From CAYSUS01 sp964434165 (GTDB lineage Bacteria > Planctomycetota > Planctomycetia > Pirellulales > Thermoguttaceae): a stretch of 58,337 nt of DNA. The translations under genes were made by a program, and so were the position numbers. Within the stretch, counting starts at the first letter, position 1; every line of letters starts with the position of its first letter. The notes below the pieces were generated by a model. It did not search any database and was not told where the DNA came from. It saw only the letters and a program-made list of their open reading frames with translations. The stretch is from NCBI GenBank assembly GCA_964434165.1, contig CAYSUS010000045.1, positions 1 through 58,337 on the forward strand. Reading direction: 5' to 3'. Shown in pieces: positions 18,901 through 27,291 of the stretch.

Positions 18901-19432
18901 CGAGCTGTGCGGCGTGCTCTCCAGCGGACAGCGGCTCGGCATCGCGTTCTCCATGCGGGGTGGCTGGATGGTCGCCCAGGCCCAGGACGGCGCGTGGCTC
19001 GGCCAGCTCAACGACGAGCAGCGCAAGGTCCTCGGCGCCGCTCTGGTGGGGCTTTACAAAGCCGTCCCGGCCGACCTGGTGCATCGCCAGCTCGACGACC
19101 GTCTTTCCGCTTCGGGGCTGGCGTGGGACGTGGATCGCCGCGGCTTGCGCGTGCGGGCCGAGTCGTCCGACCGCGGCGAGGCCCTCTACGACCTCTCCGC
19201 CCAAGGGCCGCTCGAGCCGCAGCCGATGGATGACGAGCGTCCGCCGCCCCCGTTGCCCACGTTCCTGCGAAGCGACCTGCTCTTCTCCGAACGGCCCGTC
19301 TCCTGGGACCAATGGATCGCCTTCTGGGAGGCCGCCCGCGCCGGAGAAGCCGAGGAGGCCGCCTTCCTGCTGCCTGTGGCCGTTCTGCCTCCCGCGGAAG
19401 CTGAGGAAGCCCTCAAGCCCTCGGCTGTCTGA
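15965..19432 (+). CDS. Giant membrane protein of unknown function
   Basis: 1155 residues from ATG 15965, preceded by AGGGAT. The N-terminal ~550 residues are soluble and rich in charged helices (HEMPGLRLRLPHRKSYVG, then an Arg/Glu-rich region to ~520). A cluster of membrane segments follows at about 590-860 (GGAFVLLAGILHLVGLI, VLVPGVAVLGAFLLGLI, AVGLFLAVNLLLN, VLGLFWAAFTYVVRFAVNLL, TLATTIIACIPGVFGFLVW). The C-terminal ~290 residues are soluble again. I recall homologues only as planctomycete hypothetical proteins. The Pro/Leu-rich last ~60 residues look disordered. No catalytic motif seen. Confidence 0.75.
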   Translation: MAWTNRARHDGDGAADLGSPALTVDQLRAAVQAAEPRAFLVPSRVIRRVIRELHEMPGLRLRLPHRKSYVGRREPLLELVDREELEVRPAELLPPWLILLPLPDQETLDETPAGDVLLKYWQLLFHAAVHADLEERLAAGRLAPADVGQWVARIGDVEFEEVRTVLDQEGLLICPDDDVRVFIEFAAVYLELERFAWGMLPRYFPAIENQAAVAEVLDEAVDGRRLFTATRLAGADSPREDAEQANLNHVLADPDAQPSGPDPVASEPSEREYEALAQSAEFAEARGNVVRALLRWHQARRVAPKPRVGLARNAAKRNLDLLVQRLKAALNLAEDDLLPWREPLAVLAEQASRGIWTREGRLLYDLQKVCVDHERNVFKIDLAAYLRTFGRQPISRPLPSQRDVLMVRHLESAIRRLTAVRLADAQRQLLHDLLREARQRSEERLRDQFRPRIVRALEAVGLVPRNLPERVARDKIAEELLDRIAERGFISMGDLRDALARNELKLPDSAGPADIFRGDPLLRADGRLAEAMDGVHRPGEFYLRWLQRLTALGFGTPTGRLITRFAALPFGGAFVLLAGILHLVGLIRREEHSIAEELPVLVPGVAVLGAFLLGLINVPEFRSAVWRGTRALFRGMRLVFYDLPRAVVLAPVVQEFLQSRWWRLAYRWALKPAVLTSFLCVAMHGQDFLINTSPQAAVGLFLAVNLLLNSRLGRDVEEIGQEWLAQAWQRFGLHVFVRLFSLIMDVSQIALEAIEQLLYTVDEWLRFRSGQSPAMFALKAVLGLFWAAFTYVVRFAVNLLIEPQINPVKHFPVVTVSHKLILPTIPYLATVFIYAMDMEKALAYTLATTIIACIPGVFGFLVWELKENWRLYASNRRGQLGRVPVGHHGETMARFLRPGFHSGTVPKRFARLRRAERDARKKGNWTSVRRHLRKLQAVEESIRHYLQREIIALVRGSTAWKDAMIEVGSIRLATNRLRIELCGVLSSGQRLGIAFSMRGGWMVAQAQDGAWLGQLNDEQRKVLGAALVGLYKAVPADLVHRQLDDRLSASGLAWDVDRRGLRVRAESSDRGEALYDLSAQGPLEPQPMDDERPPPPLPTFLRSDLLFSERPVSWDQWIAFWEAARAGEAEEAAFLLPVAVLPPAEAEEALKPSAV

Positions 19433-19463
19433 CGCGCAACAGTGCCAGGCCTCCCAAGCCCGG

Positions 19464-19772
19464 CTACGCCGGCGCGAGCACCCGCAGCGCGACCCCGGCC
19501 ACGAGGTCTTTGACCCGCTTGCGATACTCGATCATGTGCGGCGCCACGAGATGCCTTTCCAGGGCCTCAATGCTCTCCCACTTCTCGACGACCGTCACGA
19601 CGTTCTCTCGGGGCGGCCCATGCGTCGAGATGCTCGTCTCCCGATCAACCATCGGGACGTACTCCAGGCATCCGGCCTCTGCGAAGACCTGGGGCATTAC
19701 TTCCTTCAGCGCGGCGAGGAATTCCCCGCGCCGACCGGGCTGGGTTTCGATCTCAGCGAGAACGCGAATCAT
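19464..19772 (-). CDS. Antibiotic biosynthesis monooxygenase (ABM) family protein, YgiN-like
   Basis: 102 residues with the ABM ferredoxin-like fold pattern: MIRVLAEIETQPGRRGEFL, CLEYVPMVDRE, VVTVVEKWESIEALERHL and a closing strand. Dimeric members are cofactor-free quinol or polyketide monooxygenases or haem-degrading enzymes; the Trp in EKWES is family-typical. The substrate is unknown. It is a single gene with a dispersed hairpin repeat just upstream of its start. Confidence 0.85.
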   Translation of the reverse strand: MIRVLAEIETQPGRRGEFLAALKEVMPQVFAEAGCLEYVPMVDRETSISTHGPPRENVVTVVEKWESIEALERHLVAPHMIEYRKRVKDLVAGVALRVLAPA

Positions 19773-19792
19773 GAAAGTGGTCTCCGGAGATC

Positions 19793-19825
19793 GGACTTCC
19801 GAAGTCTTGAAGACCTCGGAAGTCC
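19793..19825. repeat. Palindromic repeat, GGACTTCCGAAGTCTT family
   Basis: GGACTTCCGAAGTCTT faces AGACCTCGGAAGTCC with a two-base centre and one mismatch in 15 pairs. Directly upstream of the ABM gene start. Clear relatives at 4185 and 43913. Confidence 0.8.
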
Positions 19826-20137
19826 CTATTGGGATTCGGGTCCAAAGCCAGACCTTCGAACGAGTGTGCTACTGATGCTGCCAACTGGCATTGGGGGACA
19901 GGACTCCTTCCGGCAGAACTGCAAAGGTTGCTTCTCGAAAGCGCCACAGCGCACACGGCAGGACTCTGTGATGGATTGGAGCCCGATTCTCGAGGTTGCG
20001 TGCGAGGCGGTCAAGGCAGTCTCGCGCGAACGGAAGGGGGGCTTTGGGAGGACCTTGACTTGCGAGAGCGCCCGGCGGGCGGGGAAGATGCCTGGGGAAG
20101 CGATTTTGGCCGGGTGAAGGGCCGCGGTTGCGACGAA

Positions 20138-20174
20138 CCAGACTTCCGGAGCCTTCGAGGCTTCGCAGTTCTGG
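20138..20174. repeat. Degenerate palindromic repeat
   Basis: CCAGACTTCCGGAGCC and GGCTTCGCAGTTCTGG pair at 12 of 16 positions around CTTCGA-like loop sequence. Probably a diverged member of the GGACTTCCGAAGTCTT family, about 75 bp upstream of the M14 peptidase start. Confidence 0.45.
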
Positions 20175-20249
20175 GGCGGTTTCGGCGGACCGGGCGGGAT
20201 GCTATCCTTGGAAGGGTCGGTCCTCCCCCTTCCTCCTCAAGGCGACGGA

Positions 20250-22037
20250 ATGACGCGCTTAGGCCATCGATACGCGATTCTTGCCGGGTATCTCTTGTCT
20301 CTCGTGGCTATCCTGGTGGTTCTGCCGGGCGGAGGAGCCGCGAAGGAGAAGCCCCTCTACCAGCCCATGGGCGCCCCGGCCGACCCGAAGGTCGCGGCCC
20401 GATGGAACCGCTATCACGACTACGCCGAGGCGACGGCGCTGCTGAAGACCATGGCCGCCGCGCACCCGCAGCGGGCGAAGCTCAGGAGCCTGGGCCGCTC
20501 CTACGGCGGGCGCGAGATGTGGCTGCTGACGATCACCAGCTTCGACCGCGGCCCGGACATCGAAAAGCCGGCCTTCTGGATCGACGGGGCCATCCACGCC
20601 AACGAGATTCAGGCGACGGAAGTCTCGCTCTACACGGCCTGGTACCTGCTGGAGATGTACGGGCGCAACGCGTCCATCACGCGGCTGGTTGACGACCGGG
20701 CGTTCTACATCGTGCCCATGATGAGCCCCGACAGCCGTGACGCCCACATGCACGAGCCCAACACCACGCACGCGCCCCGCACGGGCAAGCGCCCGGTGGA
20801 TGACGACCGCGACGGGCTGGTCGATGAGGACGGCCACGATGACCTCGACGGCGACGGTCATATCACGCAGATGCGGGTTCGCGATCCCAACGGCCGCTAC
20901 AAGCCGCACCCCGACTACCCGAACCTCCTTGTCCGGGCGGCTGCCGACGAGCGCGGCGAGTACCGACTCCTGGGCACTGAGGGTTTGGACAACGATGGCG
21001 ACGGCCGGGTCAACGAGGACGGCGACGGCTACTACGACCCCAACCGCAACTGGCCCTGGCAGTGGCAGCCCGACTACGTGCAGCGCGGGGCGGGCGATTA
21101 CCCGCTCTCCATCGGCGAGCATCGCCTGGTGGCGGATTTCATCCACGCCCATCCCAACATCGCCGGGGCCCAGTCGTATCACAACACGGGCGGGATGATC
21201 CTCCGCGGGCCGGGGTCCAAGGAGGACCAGTACGATCCGGCCGACATCGCCGTGTACGACGCCATCGCCAAGCGCGGCGAGGAGATGCTGCCCGGCTACC
21301 GCTACCTGGTTACGTCGAAGGACCTCTACAACATCCACGGGGGCTTCAAGGACTGGCTCTACGCCATGCACGGCGTCGTGGCCTACACCAACGAGCTGTT
21401 CACGCCGTTCAACTACTTCCGCAAACAGTCCGGCGGCGGCTTCTTCGGCAAGGACGAGGAGCGGGAGCGGTTCAACAAGTACCTGCTCTTTCAGCAGGGG
21501 ACCGTGCCCTGGCGCGAGGTCGACCACCCGCAGTACGGCCGCATCGAGGTAGGCGGCGTTCGCAAGGAGTGGGGGCGCCAGCCTCCGTCGTTCCTTCTGG
21601 AGGAGGAATGCCATCGCAACATGGCCTTCACGCTCTACCACGCCGACCAGATGCCGCAGGTCGAGGTGCAGGGCGTCGCCGTCAAGGACCTCGGCGACGG
21701 CCTTTGGCAAGTGACGGCCACGATCGCCAACGGCAGGATCATCCCCACGCACATCGCCATGGATCGCAAGCACAAGATCACCCCGCCCGACGTGGTCTCG
21801 ATCGAGGGCAGGAGACTTGAGGTCATCGCCGGGCTGTGGGACGACGCCTTTGGTATGCCCGCGCCCAAGGAGCAGAAGCGCAACCCGGAGGCGATGGAGA
21901 TTCCCAACGTGCCGGGCATGGGGGCGGTCTACGTGCGGTGGCTGGTGCGCGGCCCGGGGCCGGTCACCGTGCGCGTACGCTCGGTCAAGGGGGGGCGCGA
22001 CCGGCGACAGGCGGCGCTCGGTGGCGAGGTGGAGTGA
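20250..22037 (+). CDS. Secreted M14 zinc carboxypeptidase with Asp-rich insert
   Basis: 595 residues from ATG 20250; the signal peptide is YAILAGYLLSLVAILVV. M14 ligands are visible: His116 and Glu119 in AIHANEIQ, a third His in GAQSYHNTGG, the Arg-binding motif DPNRNW, and the probable catalytic Glu in AYTNELFTPFNYF. An insert between the HxxE and NRN motifs (~180-265) contains two calcium-loop-like stretches (DDDRDGLVDEDGHDDLDGDG and LDNDGDGRVNEDGDGYYD), suggesting calcium-stabilised extracytoplasmic folding. A C-terminal beta domain (~480-595) follows the catalytic domain. Probably removes C-terminal residues from extracellular peptides. Converges on murJ with a 12-bp gap. Confidence 0.88.
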   Translation: MTRLGHRYAILAGYLLSLVAILVVLPGGGAAKEKPLYQPMGAPADPKVAARWNRYHDYAEATALLKTMAAAHPQRAKLRSLGRSYGGREMWLLTITSFDRGPDIEKPAFWIDGAIHANEIQATEVSLYTAWYLLEMYGRNASITRLVDDRAFYIVPMMSPDSRDAHMHEPNTTHAPRTGKRPVDDDRDGLVDEDGHDDLDGDGHITQMRVRDPNGRYKPHPDYPNLLVRAAADERGEYRLLGTEGLDNDGDGRVNEDGDGYYDPNRNWPWQWQPDYVQRGAGDYPLSIGEHRLVADFIHAHPNIAGAQSYHNTGGMILRGPGSKEDQYDPADIAVYDAIAKRGEEMLPGYRYLVTSKDLYNIHGGFKDWLYAMHGVVAYTNELFTPFNYFRKQSGGGFFGKDEERERFNKYLLFQQGTVPWREVDHPQYGRIEVGGVRKEWGRQPPSFLLEEECHRNMAFTLYHADQMPQVEVQGVAVKDLGDGLWQVTATIANGRIIPTHIAMDRKHKITPPDVVSIEGRRLEVIAGLWDDAFGMPAPKEQKRNPEAMEIPNVPGMGAVYVRWLVRGPGPVTVRVRSVKGGRDRRQAALGGEVE

Positions 22038-22049
22038 CCCCCCGGCGCT

Positions 22050-23702
22050 CTACTGCTCCTCCTCGATCGCCGTGGCGGTGGCCGCGTCGTCGGTCCGCCC
22101 GATCCCGCGGAGGAGTATCCGCGGCTCCTCGCCCCGCAGGGCCACGTAAGCGGCGAGGAATACCAGCAGCGCCGTCGCGAGCACGGCCGCCAGCGTGGCG
22201 AGCTGAGCACCCACGCTCTCCGCTTCCGGCATCACGCCTTGCAGCCCGCCCACGGCCGCGCCCATCAGCGCCGTGGCGACCGCGGTCCGCAGGGCCGTGG
22301 CCCCCAACACGTTCCATCCCAGGGCCGTCTTGTGGCGCGAGAAGAGCACGGCCAGCGCCACCGCCTGGACGCAGGCCGAAATCGCGGTGGCCACGGCCAG
22401 CCCGGCCTCGGCCAGCGGCCAGATCAAGGCGAGGTTCATCGCCAGGTCGAGCACGATCACCGCGGCCCCGACTCTCACTGGTGTAATGCGATCGGACCAT
22501 GCATAGTAGCCGCGGACCAGCACCGGCAGCGCGCAAAAGGCCCAGACGGCGGTCGAGTAGCAGGCGATCACCCTGGCTGCCCTCACGGTGTCCTCCGGCT
22601 GGAATCTCCCCCGCTCGAAGAGCAGTCGCGTCAGCGGCTCGGAGAGCAGGACCAGTCCCGCGCTGGCCGGCACGCCCAGGAACAGCACCAGGCGCAGGCC
22701 CAACGTCAGGTCGGCGGCGAGCCGGTGATGATCGCCCCGGGCCGCGTGGCGGCTGAGCAAGGGGAAGATGGCCGTGGCCACCGCCAGCCCCAGGATGCCC
22801 ATCGGGAACTGGTAAAGCCGCTCGCCGAAGTAGATCGCCGCGGCCGCGCCCTGCTGCATGGGATAGGGCAGCCCCAGCCACGCGATCCGCTCCGGCCCGT
22901 CCGGGGCCCGGGCCAGCCCCCACGCCAGGAAGCTGTCGACCAGCGTGTTGATCTGCGTGATCGCCAGGCCGACGACCATCGGTCCCATCGACATGACGAT
23001 CCGCACCACCGACGGCCGCGCCGCGGGCCAGTTCAGGTCGAAACGGAAGCCCAGCCTGCGCAGCACGGGCAGCTGCACGCCAAGTTGCAGCACTCCGGCC
23101 GCCAGCACGCACCACGCGAGCACGTAGGCCTGGCCGGCCGGCTCGTCGGTCAAACGCGGTGCCAACAGCCACGCCCCGGAGAGCCACGCGATGTTCAACA
23201 GCGTGGGCACCAGGGCCGGCGTGGCGAAATGCCCCAAGGCGTTCAGCGTGGCCGCGACCTGGGCGGCCAGGCAGATCAGAAGCATGTAGGGCATCATCAC
23301 GGCGCACAGGCCGATCAGTAGCTGCACCTTGTCGGAGCCGCCGGACGCCGCCCACCAGAAGGCCAGCCCGGTCTCGATCGCGAGCACGACCGCCGCCAGC
23401 ACCACGGCCAGCCCGGTCAGGGTGACGCTGGCCACCTGCCAGGCCGCCTTGCGGTCCTGCTCGAGCTTCTCGGCGAGCACGGGCAGGTAGCTGGCCGTGA
23501 GGGCGCCCTCGCCGAAAAGGCGCCGGAACGTGTTGGGAATGCGAAAGGCGAGCACGAAGGCGTCCATGACGCCGCTGCCGGACATGCCCAAAACGGCCGC
23601 TGTGGCCATGTCGCGGAGCATGCCCAGCACGCGGCTGGCGAGCGTGCCCAGGGAGACGATCCAGGTACCGGCGATCAGGGGATGGCGGTCGGGGCGGGGC
23701 AT
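22050..23702 (-). CDS. murJ: Lipid II flippase MurJ
   Basis: 550 residues, polytopic (about 14 segments). The N-terminal block TLASRVLGMLRDMATAAVLG, then FRIPNTFRRLFGEGALTASY, is the MurJ signature, including the cytoplasmic Arg and acidic residues essential in characterised homologues. FGERLYQFPMGILGLAVATA and LLFERGRFQPEDT further support it. MurJ flips lipid-linked peptidoglycan precursors across the inner membrane, consistent with planctomycetes making peptidoglycan. The short hydrophilic C-terminal tail (DDAATATAIEEEQ) is unremarkable. It has no cell-wall genes beside it. Confidence 0.93.
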   Translation of the reverse strand: MPRPDRHPLIAGTWIVSLGTLASRVLGMLRDMATAAVLGMSGSGVMDAFVLAFRIPNTFRRLFGEGALTASYLPVLAEKLEQDRKAAWQVASVTLTGLAVVLAAVVLAIETGLAFWWAASGGSDKVQLLIGLCAVMMPYMLLICLAAQVAATLNALGHFATPALVPTLLNIAWLSGAWLLAPRLTDEPAGQAYVLAWCVLAAGVLQLGVQLPVLRRLGFRFDLNWPAARPSVVRIVMSMGPMVVGLAITQINTLVDSFLAWGLARAPDGPERIAWLGLPYPMQQGAAAAIYFGERLYQFPMGILGLAVATAIFPLLSRHAARGDHHRLAADLTLGLRLVLFLGVPASAGLVLLSEPLTRLLFERGRFQPEDTVRAARVIACYSTAVWAFCALPVLVRGYYAWSDRITPVRVGAAVIVLDLAMNLALIWPLAEAGLAVATAISACVQAVALAVLFSRHKTALGWNVLGATALRTAVATALMGAAVGGLQGVMPEAESVGAQLATLAAVLATALLVFLAAYVALRGEEPRILLRGIGRTDDAATATAIEEEQ

Positions 23703-23987
23703 GACGCCCTATCGTATCGGGCGACGGGCGGTTGTCCCAGGAGAGGTTGGCGGCCGGCGCGGCAAGATGCGTCTCCGCCTCTCCACGAAAACGCCGCCGA
23801 CCTCCCAAGATCGCCCGGCCGCGTGCGAAGAACCACTTGCGGCCGTGTCCGGCACCCTCAGTGCGGAGGTGCTTGAGCCGGCCGCCGCGTTGTCCTATTC
23901 TTCAAGCTGGGCTGTAACCGTCTCTCGCCCGAGCTCCGCAGTACCAAGGTTCCTCCCTCCAGGTCACGTTTTCGCAAGGGGTGTGTC

Positions 23988-25730
23988 ATGCCTCGCTTCC
24001 CAGTCTCGCTGACAGCCATCGGTCTCTTGTTGCTCTTCGCGTCCGCAACCCAGGCGGAGCCTGCGCCGGTCGCCAAGTGGATCCCTGCCGACGCCGTGGT
24101 CGTGTTGGAAGTCCCCCAGCCCAGGGCCTTCCTGGAGCCGGCGCTGGCCCCGTCGGTGATTGAACTCGTCCAGGGCCTTCCGGCCTACCAGAAGGCCCAA
24201 GGTGGGAAGGAGTTCCAGGATCTGCAGAACGCACGGCGATACCTGGAGCGAAGCCTCAAGCTCGACTGGAAGACTGGACTGAAAAAGTTCTTTGGCGGGG
24301 GGGTGACGATCTCCGTCCATCCCAAGGAGGCCGTACTCCTCGTAGTCGAGTGCGAGGACCAGGCGATGCTCGAGCAGTTGCATGAGATCGTCCGGGGATT
24401 CGCCCAGGTCGACGCCGCGCAGAAGGGCGAGTCCGACCGCGTCAAGTCCAAGGAGTACCGTGGAGTCACCGCGTGGAGTTTCGGCCCCGATGAGCAGCAC
24501 TGCGTGATCGGCAACCGGCTGGTCGTGGCCAACAAGCCGGAACTGCTCAAGGCGGCCATTGACCTCCAGCAGGACGGGGGCTCCAGCCTGGCCGACGTGG
24601 CCGAATACCAGGCTGCCCGCAAGTCGGCCGGCGCCGATGCCGAGGCCGCGGCCTTCGTCAACCTGAAGATCCTCAAAATGGCCCCACCGGTGGCCCAAGC
24701 GCTCAGCCAGGACACCGAGCCGGGGAGTTCCATGGTGGCGGCCGGACTGCTGGATACGCTGCGCGAGTCGAATTGGCTGGCCGTGGGGTTTTCGATCGAC
24801 GGCCCGAACCTGCGTCTGAAGGTCACGACCGACGGGCACGCGCCGGAGACCGGCGTGGCCGCCTTCTCCATGCCCAAGAAGCCCGGCGAAGGGGCCCTGC
24901 CCAACCTGCAGGTGCCGCGACGCATGGCCGCTATCACCCTCTACCGCGACCTGCACGGCTTCTACGCTGCCAAGGACGAACTCTTCCCCGAGCGGACCTC
25001 GGGGCTGATCTTCTTCGAGAACATGATGGGCATCTTCTTCACCGGGCGCGACCTGACCGAAGAAGTGCTGGGTGAGTTGGGCCCCGAACTCCGACTCGTC
25101 GTCGCCGCGCAGAAGTACGACTCCGACGTCACCCCGAGCGTCCAGGTGCCCGGCTTCGCGCTGGTCTTCCGCCTCCACAATCCGGACAAGTTCGCCGTGG
25201 TGGTCGAGGAGGCGTGGCAGAAGGCGCTCGGGCTCGTCAACTTCACACGCGGCCAGCAGGCCCAGCCGGGCTTGATCATCGACCGCTCGGAGTACGGGGG
25301 AACGAAGTACACCGTGGCCTACTTCTCCTCCACGGGAGAAGAAGACAAGCAGGCCGCGGACGTGCGGTTCAACTTCCGTCCCACGCTGGCTCGCGCCTGC
25401 GACTTCATGATCCTCAGCTCCACGGAGCAACTCGCCCGAGACCTGATCGACACCGTCAACAAGGAGTCGTCCAGCGGCATCAAGCCGCTGGCCGGGTCGC
25501 ACAGTCTCCTCGAGCTGGACGGGGAGTCCATCTCCGCGCTGTTGGCCGCCAACCGCGACGGTCTGGTCAAGAACAACATGATCGAAAAGGGCCATACGCG
25601 GCAGGAGGCCGAGGGCGAGATCGACTTGCTGTTGAGCGTGGTCAAGTTCGTGGACGGCATCCGGTTCGAAGTTGCCACGCGCGAGGGCCGGTCCGAGGCC
25701 GATCTGCACGTGAAGCTCCATCTTCCGTAG
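23988..25730 (+). CDS. Secreted protein of unknown function, DUF3352-like
   Basis: 580 residues with a clear signal peptide (LTAIGLLLLFASATQAEP). The mature start WIPADAVVVLEVPQPRAFLE, the repeated phrase pattern VIGNRLVVANKPELLKAAID and the later FMILSSTEQLARDLIDTV recall DUF3352-type secreted proteins, which are abundant in planctomycetes and have no established role. No catalytic motif visible. It lies 117 bp upstream of the DUF1800 gene on the same strand and may be co-expressed. A small hairpin (AGCCGG/CCGGCT around 25780) lies between. Confidence 0.75.
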   Translation: MPRFPVSLTAIGLLLLFASATQAEPAPVAKWIPADAVVVLEVPQPRAFLEPALAPSVIELVQGLPAYQKAQGGKEFQDLQNARRYLERSLKLDWKTGLKKFFGGGVTISVHPKEAVLLVVECEDQAMLEQLHEIVRGFAQVDAAQKGESDRVKSKEYRGVTAWSFGPDEQHCVIGNRLVVANKPELLKAAIDLQQDGGSSLADVAEYQAARKSAGADAEAAAFVNLKILKMAPPVAQALSQDTEPGSSMVAAGLLDTLRESNWLAVGFSIDGPNLRLKVTTDGHAPETGVAAFSMPKKPGEGALPNLQVPRRMAAITLYRDLHGFYAAKDELFPERTSGLIFFENMMGIFFTGRDLTEEVLGELGPELRLVVAAQKYDSDVTPSVQVPGFALVFRLHNPDKFAVVVEEAWQKALGLVNFTRGQQAQPGLIIDRSEYGGTKYTVAYFSSTGEEDKQAADVRFNFRPTLARACDFMILSSTEQLARDLIDTVNKESSSGIKPLAGSHSLLELDGESISALLAANRDGLVKNNMIEKGHTRQEAEGEIDLLLSVVKFVDGIRFEVATREGRSEADLHVKLHLP

Positions 25731-25847
25731 CACCTGACTGCCCGAACCGGGGCGGGGGCCGGTCGCGACGCGCCTCGCAGCCGGTGACGATGGCCGGCTC
25801 CCGGCCCTTCTCTTCGAACACGCCCGATCAGACCGGAGGACACGGCC

Positions 25848-27233
25848 ATGCCGCAACTGGCCACAGCCGAGGGTGAAGCGCGGGCCAGAGCGATCGATCC
25901 CCGCGAAGCCTGGGCTCCCTTTGAGCCCGACCAGAAGAGCCCCTGGGACCTCCGCCTGGCCGGGCACTTGCTCCGCCGCGCCGCGTTCGGAGGCACCTGG
26001 CCCGAGCTCAAGCGGGCCCTGGAGGAGGGGCCGCAGAAGACCGTCGACCGGCTGCTCCGCCCCGAGGCCGACGCGGACGACTTCAACCGCCGCTTCGACG
26101 ACCTGGAGTCCGGCACGCAGGAACTGCCCGCCATGCAAGCGTGGTGGCTGCGCCGCATGATCCAGACGCCCCATCCGCTGCTGGAGAAGATGACGCTGTT
26201 CTGGCACGGGCATGTCGTGGCCAGCAAGGTCCGCGTGCAAAGCGGTCCGCTGCTCCTGGCCTACGTCCGTCTGCTACGCGGGCACGCGCTCGGACGACTC
26301 GACGCGATGCTCGCCGAGGTCGCGCGTGATCCGGCCATGCTCACCTGGCTCGAAGCCACGGCCAATCGCAAGTCGCAACCCACCGAGCACTTCGCTCGAA
26401 CGCTGTTCGAGCGGTTCACGTTGGGGCCGGGCGAGTTCTCCGACCGCGACGTGCGCGAGGCCTCCCGTGCGTTCACGGGGTGGTTCGTGCTCCGCAACAA
26501 GATCCGCTTCATCGAGCGCGAGCACGACGACGGCGTCAAACGCGTACTGGGTAAGGAAGGCAACTTCGCCGGCGAGGACGTGGTCAAGATCGCCCTGGCC
26601 CAGCCGGCCGCTCCCAAGTTCGTGGTTGCCAGGATCTACCGGTGGTTGATCTCCGAGACCGACCCGCCGAGCGAGGCGCTGCTTGCTCCGCTGGCCGAGC
26701 AGTTCGCCGCAGATTACGACATCGCGCGGCTTGTGGAGACCGTATTGCGCTCGAACCTGTTCTTCTCGCCGGCCGCCTACCGGCAGCGCGTGAAGTCGCC
26801 CGTCGAGCTGGCCGTGGGGATTCTTCGCCCCATGGAAGCCATCGTCCCCACCGACAAGCTCGGTCGGGAGCTGGCGGAAATGGGGCAAAGCCTTTATGCC
26901 CCTCCGACCGCCGGAGGCTGGGCCGGGGGCCGGCACTGGATCAACCAGGCCACGATGCTCCGGCGCGATGCCCTGGGCCGGACCTTGTTCGCCCCCAAAG
27001 GCCCTTACGCCGAGAAGCTCGATCCCAAGTCGATCGCCGCAGGCCACGGGGTCCATGCAATCGACAAGGCGGCCGACTGGCTGATCGACCTGTATCTTCA
27101 GGGCGATCTGGCGCCGGCGGTCCGCGAGAAGATCGCTGCAGCGATTCGTGGCGCTTCAGGCAGCGGCTCCGGCGGGGCCCTTCGCCGCTTTGCCCAGGCC
27201 ATTGTTTCGTTGCCGGAGTTCCAGTTGTCCTAG
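25848..27233 (+). CDS. DUF1800 domain protein
   Basis: 461 residues, ATG preceded by GGAGGA. Family features: HLLRRAAFGGTWPELKRALEEG near the N-terminus, MTLFWHGHVVASKVRV, RTLFERFTLGPGEFSDRDV, EASRAFTGW, KLGRELAEMGQSLYAPPTAGGW and a C-terminal LPEFQLS. No signal peptide was obvious. DUF1800 proteins are usually encoded directly before a DUF1501 protein, as here. The pair is very frequent in planctomycetes, probably acting on or in the envelope, but no reaction has been established. Confidence 0.9.
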   Translation: MPQLATAEGEARARAIDPREAWAPFEPDQKSPWDLRLAGHLLRRAAFGGTWPELKRALEEGPQKTVDRLLRPEADADDFNRRFDDLESGTQELPAMQAWWLRRMIQTPHPLLEKMTLFWHGHVVASKVRVQSGPLLLAYVRLLRGHALGRLDAMLAEVARDPAMLTWLEATANRKSQPTEHFARTLFERFTLGPGEFSDRDVREASRAFTGWFVLRNKIRFIEREHDDGVKRVLGKEGNFAGEDVVKIALAQPAAPKFVVARIYRWLISETDPPSEALLAPLAEQFAADYDIARLVETVLRSNLFFSPAAYRQRVKSPVELAVGILRPMEAIVPTDKLGRELAEMGQSLYAPPTAGGWAGGRHWINQATMLRRDALGRTLFAPKGPYAEKLDPKSIAAGHGVHAIDKAADWLIDLYLQGDLAPAVREKIAAAIRGASGSGSGGALRRFAQAIVSLPEFQLS

Positions 27234-27291
27234 AGCACGAGCTTCAGCATCAAGCACAAAGAACGCATCATCCATTCCCGGGGAGATCGCC

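Noticed and set aside
16411..19233. 940-residue frame in another register of the giant membrane protein
   Set aside because: Arg/Gly/Pro/Ala-rich with no domains. The membrane-protein frame is longer and has regular hydrophobic segments.
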